A stretch of 64,000 bases of DNA from Prorocentrum cordatum (GCA_963575745.1 CAUYUJ010012747.1:1-64000); one strand, 5' to 3'; counted from the first letter of the stretch, positions 1 through 12,346 are shown. Numbers and translations are program-made. Notes: generated from the letters alone by a model not told the origin.

Positions 1-34
1 ACTACGACTACGACTACGACTACTACTACTAGAA

Positions 35-75
<41 letters not shown>

Positions 76-91
76 GACTACTACTACTACG

Positions 92-135
<44 letters not shown>

Positions 136-187
136 GGCTACTACTACGACTACTACGACTACTACTACTACTACTACGACTACGACG

Positions 188-261
<74 letters not shown>

Positions 262-642
262 GACTACTCTACTACGGCTACGACTGCTACTACTACTACT
301 ACTATTACTACTACTGCTACTACTACTACTACTACTAATTAATTTTTTTTTTTTTTTTTTTTACTTTACACTACTCCTACTAACTTTTTCCAATTACTAC
401 GACGAACTAACTAATATTATATCTACTACTACCATACTACTAAGACTTACGAACTTACTACTACGACTTTACTCCTACTACTACTACTATACTACTATTA
501 TACTACTCCTACTACCACTACCACTACTACTAACTACTTCTTACTATACTTCTACACTACTACTTATTTACTTACTTTACTACTTACTATACTTACTACT
601 ATACTCCTACGACTAGTTCTACGACGACCACTACTACTACTA

Positions 643-712
<70 letters not shown>

Positions 713-723
713 GACTACTACTA

Positions 724-765
<42 letters not shown>

Positions 766-785
766 TTACTAGTAGTACTACTACT
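1..785. repeat. (CTA)n trinucleotide array, degenerating to the right
   Basis: Nearly pure ACT/CTA repeats fill 1-340. A T-rich break follows at about 341-362, then interrupted CTA/CTTACT units to about 785. No open frame of mixed composition is present. This is simple-sequence DNA. Confidence 0.95.
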
Positions 786-789
786 TCTC

Positions 790-1065
790 GTCGTCCCTAG
801 TACCCTAGGACTTGCACTCCCTAGCGCCAGTACATCCTAGGGATAGCACTCCCTAGCGCCAGTACTCCCTAGCACCCCCATTGACTAGCACTCCCTAGGA
901 CTAGTATTCCCTAGGGTTGGTACTCCGTAGTGCGAGTACTCCCTAGGACGAATACTCCCTTGGACGAGTACGCCCTAGGGCTAGTAATTCCTAGGACTGG
1001 TACTCCCTGGGGCTAGCGCTCCCTGCGGCTAGTACTCCGTAGGACTAGTATTCCCTATGAATGGT
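790..1065. repeat. Minisatellite with CCCTAGG core
   Basis: About fifteen degenerate units of roughly 17-20 bp share the core ACTCCCTAGG followed by a variable AC(T)AGT segment. It directly follows the CTA array. No coding signal is seen. Confidence 0.85.
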
Positions 1066-1480
1066 ATTACCTAACACCAACACTACAGCACCATAGTACT
1101 ACCACACTACAGCACCACTATCACAATACCAGCACCACAACACCACAACACCGCTACCACAGCACGACAACACCGCTACCACAATACCACAACCACAACC
1201 CCACAACACCGCTACCACAACACCACTACCACAGCAACACTGCCTCTACCACAACACTACTACCTACTAACAGTTCAACAACACTACCAACATCACACCA
1301 CTAACACAGCACTATGAACACCACACCACTAACACAGCACACCACTACCAACACCATTCCACTAACACAGCATACAGCACAACCTGCCACTACCAACACC
1401 ACACCACTAACACAACAGTACCAACACCACACCAGTAACACAGCACAGCGACCACCACACCACTAACACAGCACTACTAC
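1066..1480. repeat. ACCACAACACC-type AC-rich array
   Basis: Irregular units such as CACCACTACCACAACACC continue with almost no G on this strand. It looks like a degenerate minisatellite derived from CAC/ACC steps. Nothing else is visible in it. Confidence 0.85.
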
Positions 1481-1493
1481 CACGTCGGTTCCG

Positions 1494-1633
1494 GATGGGA
1501 GTTACTGTGGCCACTTTTGCCTGCGCGGGAGTGCATTCCCTTAAGGATTGCGAATCTCTCCAGATCTAACATGAGATACCTTTACATATTACTTTTCATT
1601 GAGCGGCCTGCGCGGGCCACAGTAACTCCCATC
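1494..1633. mobile_element. Short inverted-repeat element, 140 bp
   Basis: GATGGGAGTTACTGTGGCC at 1494-1512 is repeated exactly in inverse orientation at 1615-1633 around a 102-bp unique core. CCG lies immediately outside each end (1491-1493 and 1634-1636) and may be a 3-bp target duplication. The structure suits a MITE. Only one copy was noticed in the window. Confidence 0.6.
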
Positions 1634-1639
1634 CCGCCG

Positions 1640-2500
1640 CGCGACGGGCCACACTAACACCCAACGGGCCACACTAACACCCAACGGGCCACAGCAACAA
1701 CCGGTCGCGGGAGGGGGGGGGGGGCATGGCATCTCCCAGTCCAGTTCGGCGCACATCTCACACGTCTCGTGGCCCCACAGGGAGCTCCACCAAAGCCCCC
1801 GGGGCGGAGGGGCGGGGGGGCCCAGAGGTCCCCCCGCTGATTTCGGCACGCCGCTCACACGCTTCGCGGCCCCATAGGAGGTCCACCGAAGCCCCCCAGG
1901 GTGGGGAGCACGTAGCGTTCCCGGGCCCATGTCGGCGCACCCTTCACGCGTTTCGCGGCGTAGCGGCATCCAGCCCATGTCGGCACACCCGTCACGCGTT
2001 TCGTGACCCAAGGGGCACATAGCGTCCCCCAGCCAATTTCGGCACACCTCTCATGCGTTTCGTGGCCCCCAGTGATAGTGTCCACGTGATCGCCCGCCCC
2101 CCCCCCCCCCACCCGCCCATGTCGATCCCGCACTCGATAGGGCGCTCCACCTACGGCCCCAGTGGGTGTATCCACAAATGGCCCCTGGCCCATTTTTGGC
2201 GCACCCCTCACATGCATCGTGGCCCCATGGTTGAGGCCCCAGTGGGTGTGTCCACATGCGGCTCCCTGTCCACGTCGGCACACCCTCACACGTCTCGTGG
2301 CCACACAGGGAGCTCCACCTGAGGCCCCAGTGGGTGCGTCCACATGCGGTTCCAAGCCCACGTCGGCATACCCCTCACACGTTTCGTGGCCTCACAGGGA
2401 GCTCCATCGAAGGCCCCAGTGGGTGCGTCCACGTGCGGCTCCTCGCCAACGATGGCATACCCCTCACACGTTTCGTAGCCCCACAGGAAGCTCCCTCTCA
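1640..2500. repeat. Tandem minisatellite, about 84-bp unit
   Basis: After two to three copies of a 19-20 bp unit (1643-1700), a longer unit recurs. It contains CGTTTCGTGGCCCCACAG, GGAGCTCCA, a GTGGGTG(C/T)GTCCAC block and GTCGGCACACCC. Starts near 2214, 2300, 2382 and 2466 give a period of 82-86 bp; the earlier units are more degenerate. Open frames of 80-170 aa on both strands come from this periodicity and are not gene evidence. Confidence 0.85.
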
Positions 2501-2757
2501 TTCGTCCGATTTGCTTTGCGGTGCTCACAGTTGCGCGTGGTTGGCTCATTCGCCAGGATCATGTTTTTTGTTCGCAGCGAGGCTCCCCAGAGGTCTCGGA
2601 CCCCTTCCTGGAGACTAGCTTTCTATCCCGAGTCGTGGAGCCCATTGAGTGCCCCCAGCGGCCGAACATTGCGAAAAGTATCCCGTCGTGCTGTTTATAC
2701 GACGCCAGGATCTTGGGGTCTCCCTCCTCCTTCCACTCCTTCGCCTCCTATGCCTCC

Positions 2758-2791
<34 letters not shown>

Positions 2792-2859
2792 CCTGCTTCT
2801 CCTCCTCCTTCTCCTCCTCCTCCTCCTCCACCATTCCGCCCCCTGAAAGATAAATGCTC

Positions 2860-3354
2860 CCCGTCTGGCTCAGACGTGTCCGTAAGGCTGGCCGGCCGTT
2901 TCGCCTGAGGCTTCCTTCCCGCTTGTGACCCCAAAGCTCGAAATTTCGAGCACTTACACGTAGTTATGGCAGGTCCTCCTCTTCCCTTCCTCTATCTCCT
3001 CCCTCATCCCCGTTCTCCTCGTCATCCACTCTCCTCCCCGATCCTCGTCCTGCCCAACATAGGCGCGACTGATTTGCGATGTCGTGCACTGCGTCCCGCC
3101 CTGGCCCTGGGCTGTGCGTGTCTTTCGGTCGCCACGTAGTGCACTGCGTCTCTTCCTGGCACGGGGCTGTGCGTTTCTTTCGCTCATTTGTTTTGTTGCG
3201 TAGGTTCTTCGGGCTCCCACGCGGTTGCTGCTCGCTCTCGGCCCGTCTCTGTCCTCTCGGGCCCCCTCGTCGTCCCAGTGCCTCGTCGCTCGATGGACCC
3301 CGAGCGGAGCGCAAAACCCACACCTCCTCCGTCTCCCCACATCTCCTCCGTCTT
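2860..3354. other. No gene seen
   Basis: Unique-looking DNA lies between a short TCA/CTC array (2755-2835) and the next CTC block. It contains two imperfect copies of a CGTGCACTGCGTC segment (about 3084 and 3138). Both strands have open frames of low conservation value. I see no supportable function. Confidence 0.5.
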
Positions 3355-3575
3355 CTCCATCCTCCATCCTCTCCTTCCTCTCCCTCCGCCTCCTCCGCCT
3401 CCTCCTCCTCCTCTTCCTCCTCCTCCTCCTCCTCCTCCTCCTCCTCCTCCTCCTCCTCCCTCCTCTTCCTCCTCCTCCCTCCTGTCCCTCCTTCTCTCCC
3501 TCATCCGTCCTCTCCCTCCTCTCCCTCCTACTCTCTTCTCTTCCTTTCGCCTCCTCCTCCTCCTCCTTTTTCATC
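3355..3575. repeat. (CTC)n polypyrimidine block
   Basis: Interrupted CTC/CCT repeats on the plus strand. The translations (poly-Pro, Ser or Leu; Arg, Gly or Glu on the other strand) are artefacts of the triplet repeat. Confidence 0.95.
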
Positions 3576-3765
3576 CTTGCCCTCCAACCGCCCAGCCGCC
3601 CCTTTGCTGGTCCCCTCCCCTCGGCCTCCCAGCCATCGCCGCGCCTCCGGAGCGACCCGGCAGGAGGCCGAGAGGAGGAAAGCCGAGGCGCGGGCCCGGT
3701 TCCGCCGCGTTCCGCGCGGCTCCGTCCGGGCAGGCTGCAGTCTCAGAGGGCGCAGTTAAGACCGG

Positions 3766-3972
3766 AGGTGAAGGGTTCCTCCGAAGGGCTTAGGCGATTC
3801 CTCCTCCTCCTCCTCCTCCTCCTCCTCCTCCTCCTCCTCTCACTCCTCTCACTCACTCCTCTCCTCCTCCTCCTCCTCCTCCTCCTCCTTCCTCCTCCTC
3901 CTCCTCCTCCTCCTCCTCCTCCTCTTCTCCCTTCTCCTCCTCCTCCTCCTCCTCCTCCTCCTCCTCCTCCTC
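3766..3972 (+). repeat. Left boundary TCCGAAGGGCTTAGGCGA plus CTC array
   Basis: TCCGAAGGGCTTAGGCGA at 3779-3796 opens directly into CTC repeats that run to 3972. The same boundary opens the CTC arrays near 27.6 and 28.8 kb and, inverted, the one near 21.6 kb. The matching right boundary (GGGTCGCCTACGGCCCC) appears at 5214, so 3.77-5.24 kb may be one enlarged or rearranged copy of this microsatellite-bearing element. Confidence 0.6.
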
Positions 3973-4435
3973 GCATTGCTAATGTCGGGGGGCACTGGGG
4001 TCGGTGCTCGCTCGCGTCGGATTGCCTTGGGGGCCGATCGACGGGGAGAGAGCGGCAGTTGGCTGACATTTTGCGTAGAGTGCACCCTTCCAAGAAGGGG
4101 TTCCGCGTCGGCACCGCCACCCCCTTGTCCCAACACGCTCAGGAGATCCTGAGGCCCAAAATGGGGCTGAATGAGTCGCCGTCCCTCGCCCCTCCTGGCA
4201 GTTCGGCTGGTGGCAAGTCGTGATGTGCGATGGGGGTGGATTTGGTGCGGGGGCTCGCTTTGTTTGAATTTCCCTCGAGGGAGGCTGCCGAGGCGCTTGG
4301 CGCCCGCGCGTTTGAGCGCAGGCGCAGTGCCGCCCAGGCCCCCCTCGACGAATCCGTGCTCCCCTAATTGTGTTTGTGTTTGTCTCTTTTGTCCCCCCTC
4401 CCATGCATATTGAATGCGATGGCTTCTTAGTCGCC

Positions 4436-4784
4436 GGCGTGCTCCTCCTCCTCCTCTTCCACCTCCTCCTCCTCCTCCTCCTCCTCCTCCTCCTCCTCCC
4501 CTCCTCCTCCTCCTCCTCCTCCTCCTCCTCCTCTCCTCCTCCTCCTCCTCCTCCTCCTCTCTCTCTCTCCTCCTCCTCCTCCTCCTCTCCTCCTCCTCCT
4601 CCTCCTCCTCCTCTCTCTCTCTCTCTCCTCTCTCCTCTCTCCTTCTCTCTCCTCTCCTCTCTCCTCTCTCCTCTCTCCTTTCTCCTCTCTCCTCCTCTCT
4701 CCTCCTCCTCTCCTCCTCCTCCTCCTCCTCCCTCCTCCTCCTCCTCCTCTCTCCTCCTCCTCCTCCTCCTCCTCCTCCTCCTCC

Positions 4785-4818
<34 letters not shown>

Positions 4819-4870
4819 CATCCTCGTCCTCATCCTCATCCTTATCCTTATCATCATCCTCATCCTCCTT
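4436..4870. repeat. CTC / CTCT / CAT microsatellite complex
   Basis: CTC repeats (4440-4560) grade into CTCT-rich tracts (4610-4700), back into CTC, then into TCA repeats with CTCATC interruptions (4788-4868). Changes of repeat unit with no unique spacer suggest mutation and slippage of one array. There is no gene. Confidence 0.95.
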
Positions 4871-5093
4871 CCGTACATGGACATTATATTCGAACCCTGT
4901 GGCCCAAGATGCCCCCCCACCCCCCGACCCCCTAAATTCATATTGATGGCGTGGCGACGGGGGGGGGCGTGAGTGGACAGAAATATTCGAACCCCAAAGC
5001 GCCGCCTTTAGTGAGATCAACATTGATGTCGGGGGCGCGGGGGTGATTCAGAATCTCCTTCGAATGTGCACGGGTTCAAATATCTTGTCCATC

Positions 5094-5252
5094 TACTGAC
5101 CTCCTCCTCCTCCTCCCTCCTCCTCCTCATTTTCCTCCTTCTCCTCGTCCTCCTCCTCCTCCTCCTCCTCCTCCTCTCCTCCCTCCTCCGCCTCCTCCTC
5201 CTCCTTCTCCTCGGGTCGCCTACGGCCCCGGAGGAAACCGTGCAATCGGAGG
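5094..5252 (+). repeat. CTC array with right boundary GGGTCGCCTACGGCCCC
   Basis: CTC repeats end at CGGGTCGCCTACGGCCCCGG followed by AGGAAACCGTGCA, the right-hand edge shared with copies near 27.85 and 29.10 kb. It is taken as the right end of the element family whose left end lies at 3779. Confidence 0.65.
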
Positions 5253-5445
5253 AGGGAAGAGCAGTTCGGAGGAGGAGGCTTTGGTGAGCCGCTGCTTTTC
5301 TCGGGCTCCGGCGTGGGGCTGTATGGCCCGACTGCACGTGAATTCCTGCGGGCTTTCTGGCCACCATCTTCGGAGGTTGGCCGCGCGTTCCGCGCACGGC
5401 TAGCTCGGGTGTCCTGTGCCGGGCCAAGAGCCGAAGGGAGGAAGG

Positions 5446-5999
5446 AATACCCATACCTATACGACCACCCTTCGGGTGATAAGGAGGTTCGGGGGGGGGG
5501 GAGGAACCAACGTCTCACTCGATCGGTCTCACTATCGATCTCACTCTCGGTAGCGCTCGATCGATCTCACAATCGATCGATCTCACAATCGATCTCATTC
5601 GATCGATCTCACAATCGATCTGACTATCGATCTCACAATCGATCTCACTATCGATCTCACTATCGATCTCACAATCGATCTCACAAGCGGTCTAACTATC
5701 GATCTCACTATCGATATCACAATCGATATCACAATCAACGTCATCATCATCATCATCAGCAACGACATCATCGTCATCAACGTCATCAGCATCATCATCA
5801 GCATCATCGGGACACCATCATCATAATCACCTCATCACCATCATCAACATCATCATCACCATCATCATCATCATCATCGGGACACCATCATCGTCACCAT
5901 CAGCATCATCAACATCATCATCGGAACACCATCATCATTATCGGAACACCCCCATTACCATCATCATCTCATCATCATCATCATGAACAACAACATCAA

Positions 6000-6042
<43 letters not shown>

Positions 6043-6525
6043 GGGACACCGTCATCAGCATTAGCAGCATCATCATTATCAATATCATCATCATCACCAG
6101 AACACCATCATCATCGTCACCATCATCGTCATCACCATCATCATCATCAACATCATCGGGACACCATCATCAACATCAGCATCATCATCACCATCATTGG
6201 GCCACCATCATCAAAATCATCATCGTCACCCCATCATCATCCTCATCATCAACATCATCATCATCGGGACACCATCATCGTCATCATCATCATTATCGTC
6301 ATCATCGGGACACCATCGTCATCACCACCATCATCATCAACAGTATCATCATCAACCTCATCATCATCATCATAATCGGGACACCATCATCATCAAATCA
6401 GGATCATCAACATCATCATCATCGGGGCACCATCATCATCATCAGCAACATCATCATCAACATCATCATCGGGGCACCATCATCATCACCAACATCACCA
6501 TCATGATCATCATCAACATCGTCAA

Positions 6526-6565
<40 letters not shown>

Positions 6566-6623
6566 GGGACACCATCATCATCACCACCATCACCATCATC
6601 ATCATTATCACCAACATCATCAA

Positions 6624-6705
<82 letters not shown>

Positions 6706-7041
6706 GGGACACCGACGGGACACCGGCGGGACACCGCGCGCCACCGGCCCCCGAGCGGGACACCGGCGGGACACCGCGGGGCCCCAGCCGCCCGGAAGGG
6801 AGTCATTTGGTCCGGCCGCGCCTCAGCCACACGGGACACGGGACACCGGCGGGACACCGCGGGCCCCGGCCGCCCGGAAGGGAGACATTTGGTCCGGCCG
6901 CGCCTCAGCCACAGGAGACTTTCTCTCGCCCGCCCACGCAGCTTCGCCTCGCCCGCACGGCACGCACGAACACGAAACCGAAATCGATTTCCCGGTAGGG
7001 GGGCTCTCCGTTCCACCTCGATCTCACCCCCCAACCTCCGA
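5446..7041 (+). repeat. Composite module, copy A
   Basis: Order of parts: a header CCACCCTTCGGGTGATAAGG (5465-5484); an ATCGATCTCAC array (about 5515-5735); a CATCAT array interrupted by CGGGACACCATCATC (5736-6706); GGGACACCG repeats; and a segment (about 6710-7041) beginning near a CCGCCCGGAAGGGAG motif. The same order recurs at 7525-8824. The array translates in several frames without stops, which explains long His- or Ile-rich open frames that are not genes. Confidence 0.9.
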
Positions 7042-7480
7042 CCGTCGGTCGTTGAAAACAGGTATCTCTGGAGGCCCGAGTCTCAATCTATGTTCGCCGC
7101 CTTCCTGCTTCAAGGGAGGAGCGGTTTTTCCCCCGTACCTCCTCTTCAGGGGCGCGAGCGGAAGTCCAATCTCTTTTCAGCGCCCTCCTACTTCGTGCTT
7201 CGACCTGCTTTTTCCGGCGGGCGGCTACCGCTCATTGCCATTCCCTCGTTTGCGCTTCTCTGGGCCTCCTGGGAGGCCCGCGTCGCCACCGCTGGACTCG
7301 CCCCCGACTGCTGGTCAGGACGCACCCCGTGAGAGGTCCGGGGAGCGGCGGTAGCAGTAGACCACCGGAGGAGGGAGGGTATTCGAGGATCGTTGAATGT
7401 GGGTATTTCTGGATTCCATGACGTTAATATATGTCAAGCGCGTTCCTGCTTCAAGACACGATATGTTGTTATGCGTTGTT
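7041..7480. repeat. Dispersed repeat (GTCGTTGA-GGTATTT type)
   Basis: A segment near 7043-7230 matches 23266-23435 imperfectly: GTCGTTGA, then GTATTTxTGGA, then CGCCTTCCT and TTCAAG. A shorter echo lies at 7391-7450. This is a dispersed repeat of unknown class that separates the two composite modules. There is no gene. Confidence 0.65.
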
Positions 7481-7524
7481 GTTATGTGACCTGGCCCAGA
7501 ACCAATCGACTCTATTCGTTTTCG

Positions 7525-8425
7525 TACCCATACGACCACCCTTCGGGTGATAAGGAGGTGAGGGGGGGGGAGGGGCCAACGTCGCACTCGATCGATCTCA
7601 CTATCGAACTCACTACCGATCTCACAATCGATCTCAATCGATCGATCTCACGATCGATCTGATTATCGATCGCACAATCGATCTCACAATCGATCTCACC
7701 ATCGATCTCACAATCGGTCTCGCTATTGATCTCACAATCGATATCACAATCGATCTCACAGTCGATCTCACATCTGATCCGACTATCGATCCCGCTCTCA
7801 GACTCACAATCGATCTCATTATCGATCTCACATTCGGTCTCACTATCGATCTCACTATGGATGTCACATTCGATCTCGCAATCGATCTCGCATTCGGTAT
7901 CACTATCGAACTCACTATCGAACTCACTTTCGATCTCATTATCGGTCTTACATTCGGTCTCACTATCGAACTCACTATCGATATCACAACCGATCTCACA
8001 AGGTCTCACCATCGATCTCACTATCGAACTCACTATCGATCTCATTTTCAATCTCAATCGATCGATCTCACAATCGATCTGACCATCGATCTCACAATAG
8101 ATCCCACAGTCGATCTCGCATTCGGTCTCGCTATCGATCTCACTATCGATATCACAATCGATCTCACATTTGATCTCCCATTCGGTCTCACAATCGATCT
8201 CACTATCGATACCACTATCGATCTCACAATCGATCTCACAATCGGTCTGACATTCGGTCTCACGTTCGATCTCACAATCGATATCATTATCGACCTCACT
8301 ATCGATCTCACATTCGACCTCACTATCGATCTCACTATCGATCACCGAAGTAAAACATCAACATCATCATCACCATCATCACCATCAACATCATCATCGT
8401 CATCATCATCATTATCATCCTCATC

Positions 8426-8511
<86 letters not shown>

Positions 8512-8824
8512 GGGACACCGACGGGGCACCGACGGGACACCGGCGGGACACCGCGGGGCCCCGGCCGCCCAGAAGGGAGACATTTGGTCCGGCCGCGCCT
8601 CAGCCACAGGAGACACCAGCGGGACACCGGCGGGACACCGCGGGCCCCCAGCCGCCCGGAAGGGAGACATTTGGTCCGGCCGCGCCTCAGCCACAGGAGA
8701 CTTTCTCTCGCCCGCCCACGCAGCTTCGCCTTGCCCGCACGGCACGCACGAACACGAAACCGAAATCGATTTCCCGGTAGGGGGGCTCTCCGTTCCACTT
8801 CGATCTCACCCCCTCACCTCCGAT
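7525..8824 (+). repeat. Composite module, copy B
   Basis: It repeats module A: header CCACCCTTCGGGTGATAAGG (7536-7555), a longer GATCTCAC array (about 7585-8345), a shorter CAT array (8345-8508), GGGACACCG repeats, then the GAAGGGAGACATTTGGTCCG segment present twice (about 8571 and 8658). The final 150 bp are almost identical to copy A. The minus-strand frame at 7512-8345 is open only because the 12-bp unit keeps phase. Confidence 0.9.
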
Positions 8825-9263
8825 TTCATGTGTCCATGTGTTTCCTCAAACTAACAGGCAATCTAGAGGTCGTGAAAGGGCGTGGTGAAAATAGGCGTGG
8901 CGCCAGCACTTAAGACTGCGATGTTATCCGCGACGCCCGCAGGTACAACGCATGGTGAGTTCGGGTACGTTGGCATTGTCACGACTGCTTCCAACAACGT
9001 TCTGCACCCCGAGATTCCCAAACGACCACCGTCCAAAAGGAAACAGGACACAATATTCCATTCCCAGACGTCGGATCGCCAAACACGTGAGTCTGGGTTA
9101 AGAGGGGTCCCGGAATTTCCGTAGCGATTCTTGTATTTCAAAAGTAACATTTGGAGGTGTTGGACTTCTTAATGATTCAATGCTCGCCAGCGTGGACCCC
9201 AAACAGTGGATTTCTAGCAATATATGCTGCGCAATCTATGTGGCTGCCTAAGATAGCCTCAAG
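8825..9263. other. No recognisable gene
   Basis: Mixed-composition DNA of lower GC lies between two repeat blocks. It has an 80-codon open frame on plus (8882-9124) and a 95-codon one on minus (8863-9150). Neither shows a motif I recognise, and the overlap means at most one could be real. No repeat partner was noticed elsewhere in the window. Confidence 0.4.
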
Positions 9264-12130
9264 ATGGTGACAGACGGCCCAGGAGGCCCCCAAGAGCCCC
9301 CCAAGACGCCTCCAAGAGGTCCTTCAGGAAGGCCCGAAGAGGCCCAAATCAACGATTTTCAATTGGATGTTGAAGGATTTTGGCATTTGCTTCTCGACAT
9401 TCCGACGGCTGAAGACGGTCCAAGAGGCCCCAATATCGCCCCAAGATCGCCCACGAGGTCTCCAAGATAGCCCCATGACGGCCCCAGAGGCCCCCAAGAG
9501 GGCCCCAAGACGGCCCAAGAGGCCTCCAAGACGCCCAAGATGCCTCCAAGACGGTTAAGATGGCCCCAAGATGCTTCCAAAACTGCCCAAGATGCACCCA
9601 AAACTGCCTGAGATGGCCTCCAGATGGCCTCAGACGGCCCAAGAGGCCCCAAGAGACCTCCAAGACGGCCCACGAGGCCTCCAAGAGGTCCATTAGGAGG
9701 GCCCGAAGAGACCAAAATCAGTGATTTTCCTTACGCGTTCGAAGGATTATGGTATTTGCTTATTTTCGGCATTCCGACGGCTGAAGACGGCCCAAGAGGC
9801 CCCCAAGATCGCCAACGAGGCCTCCAAGATGGCCCCATGACGGCCCAAGAGGCCCCCAAGACTGCCCCAAGAGGGCCCAGGAGGCATCCAAGACGGCCAA
9901 AATGGCCTCCAAGACAGCTAAGATGGCCCCAACATGCCTCCAAAACGGCCCAATATGCACCCATGACTGCCTAAGATGGCCTCAAGGTGGCCCAAGACGG
10001 CCCAAGAGGCCCCTGAGAGGCCTCCAAGACGGCCCAAAAGGCGTCCAGGAGGTCTTCCAGGAGGACACGAAGAGGCCAAAATCATTGATTTTCTCGAGGT
10101 GTTCGAAGGATTTTGGCATGTGTTTCTTCTCGGCATTCCGACGGCTGACGACGGCCCAAGAGGCCCCCAAGATCGCCCAAGAAGCCTGCAAGATGGCCCC
10201 ATGACGACCCCAAAGGCCCCCAAGACGGCCCCAAGAGGGCCCAACAACGGCCCAAGAGGCCTCTAAGACGCCCAAGATGGCCTCTAAGAACCCCTCATAA
10301 GTTCCAAGAGGGCACCAAGACGACCCAGACAGGCCCCCAAGACGGCTTTCGACGGCGTCAGACAAGCCAGGAACGCCCTAAGACGGCCAAAGAGGCCCCC
10401 GAGAAGCTCCAAAAGGCTTCCAAAAACCTTCCGAGAGGCCCCCAGGAAGCTCCCAGGAGGCCACAAGAGTGCCCCAAGAGGCGCCCAAGAGGCCTCCTCC
10501 TCCTCCTCCTCCTCCCCTCCTCCTCATCCTCCTCTTTCTTCCTCATCCTCCCCCTCCTCTTCTTGCTCCCCCATGCGTTCCCCGAAATCTTTCCAAACCG
10601 ACTCGGGGAACAACTGGCCCGATACCTTGGCCAAGCTCTAGCCCAGCTGTCGGCCACAAATGCGCTTCCAAAGGGGCAGGCGGCGGCGGTGATTCGCCGG
10701 AGGCGTCTTCGATCCGCCGCCCCCTATGCTTGCCACAAGGGTGCCTGGCGTGCTGAATCCTCTCGGTTTTGGTTTTGGTTCTTTGTCCAAAAGAACTCCC
10801 CCTGGGGCTTCGGCCCGTCCCGCCGGCCACCCCGAGAGAGTCCAAGACGGCCGAAGACGGCCCAAGAGGCTTCCCAGAGGCCTCCAAGACGGCCCAAGAG
10901 GCCTCCAAGAGGTCCTCCTGGAGGGCCCGAAAAGGCCCAAATCATGTTTTTGTTCATCGGTTTGCCCCCACGCCGGCCCAAGACGCTTTTAAGACGCCCA
11001 AGATGGCCTCCAAGACGGCCCTGGAGCATTCCAAGAGGGCCCCAAGTCGGCTCAGAGAGGCCCCCCAAACCGCTTCCGACGGCGCCGGACGGGCCAGGGG
11101 TCCACCAAGACGGCCGAAGATGGCACTAAATTTGCCCAAGACGGCCCAAGAGGCCTCCAAGAGGACCAAGAGGCAACCAAGAGGGTCTCCAAGAAGGCCC
11201 GAAAAGGCCCAAATCACCATGAGTTTTTGAAGGATTGTGGCATTTGCTTTTTTCAGTCTTCCGATGGCTTGAGACGGCCCAAGTGCCCCCAAAGAGCGCC
11301 CAAGAGGCCCAAGACGGCCCCAAGAGGCTCCCAAGACGGCCCAAGAGGCCTCCAAGACGCTCAAGATGGCCTCCAAGACGGCCCAAGTGCCCTCCAAGAC
11401 GTCTTCCAAGAAGGCCCGAAATGGTCAAAATGGCCTCCAGGCGGCCAAGATGACCTTCAAGATGCCCACGTGTTCCCCGAAGGCTTTCCAAACCGATTCA
11501 GGGAACACATGGTCCGATAGCTTGGCAGGTCTGGCCTCAACGTTCGGCCACATAGGCGCTTCCAAAAAGGCAGGGGGCGGCGGTGATTCGCCGTAGGCGT
11601 CTTCGATCCGAAGCCCCCTGTCGATCCATCGCAGGGGTGTCTGGCGCTCTTTTTCCAAAAGAACTCCCCCTGGGGCTTCGGCCCGTCCCGCTGGCCACCC
11701 GGAAAGATTGCCCGGCTTTCCCGGAACCGGTTGCCAAGGGTTTTTCCTGTTCCAGACGGCTCCAAGATGGCCCAAGATGGCCTCCAGGACGCCTCCAAGA
11801 CGGCCAACATGGCCTCCAAGACGGCTCAGATGGCCCCAAGATGCCTCCAAGATGGCCCAAGATGCCTCCAAGACGGCCCAAGACAGCCTCAAGATGGTTC
11901 AAGACGGTCCAAGAGGCCCCCCCCAAGAGCCCCCCCAAGAGGTCCTCAAGGAGGGCCCGAAATGGCCAAAATCATTGGTTTTCCAACGAAGTTTGAAGGA
12001 TAGGCCCGCAAGATCGCCCCAAAATCGCTCACGAGGCCTCCAAGATGGCACTATGACGGCCCAAGACGCCCCCAAGAAGGCCCCAAGAGAGCCCCAAGAT
12101 GGCCTCCAAGACGGACCCGAAGCGCCCCAA
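9264..12130 (+). repeat. Long degenerate array of CCAAGA(G/C)GGCC units with higher-order period
   Basis: Units of roughly 9-18 bp such as CCCAAGAGGCC and TCCAAGACGG run for nearly 2.9 kb. A non-repeat spacer containing GAAGGATTxTGGCAT and CATTCCGACGGCTGA recurs near 9351, 9718 and 10082 (spacing 367 and 364 bp) and in worn form near 11211 and 11968. Two inserts with CTTTCCAAACCGA and GGxGGCGGTGATTCGCCG (about 10565-10830 and 11470-11760) are copies of each other. The reverse complement of the unit dominates 16.35-16.61 kb. The open frames are periodicity artefacts. Confidence 0.85.
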
Positions 12131-12159
12131 GAGGGCCCCAAGTTGGCCAGGAGTGAAGA

Positions 12160-12290
12160 ACAAAAAGAATCCACGCGAAATTCACTTCGTTTTTCGCTCG
12201 CCGCTTCGGGCAGAAATCCACGCAGAAATCCGCTGCAGAAATCCGCTGCAGCACGTCTGCAAGGCGGGTGCAATGAAAAGAGGAAGAGGC
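12160..12290 (+). repeat. Dispersed repeat with AATCCGCTGCAGCACGTCTG
   Basis: The core AATCCGCTGCAGCACGTCTG and the flanking TTCACT(T/C)CGTTTTTCG are shared with 21120-21230. The unit CAGAAATCCxCxGC is itself duplicated here. Class unknown. Confidence 0.6.
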
Positions 12291-12346
12291 CCGATTGCCG
12301 AGAGTCGGCGGAAAGGAGAGTCAGCAGGATACGGTGCATAGGCCAA

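Noticed and set aside
1-1060. CCCTAGG-type repeats considered as telomeric
   Set aside because: Units are 17-20 bp and degenerate, and do not match TTTAGGG or other known telomere repeats. They are internal to other arrays.
3225-4223. Long plus-strand open frame rich in Leu, Ser and Pro (332 codons)
   Set aside because: It is a translation of CTC repeats; all frames of both strands are equally open there, and no domain is present outside the array.
5313-7354. Histidine-rich frames that could be read as metal-binding proteins
   Set aside because: They are (CATCAT)n translations, and the same DNA gives poly-Ile and poly-Ser in other frames.
7512-8345. 277-codon minus-strand frame rich in Asp, Glu, Ile and Cys
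   Set aside because: The 12-bp GATCTCAC/GATTGT-type unit keeps phase, so any frame without a stop in the unit stays open. No non-repeat residues.
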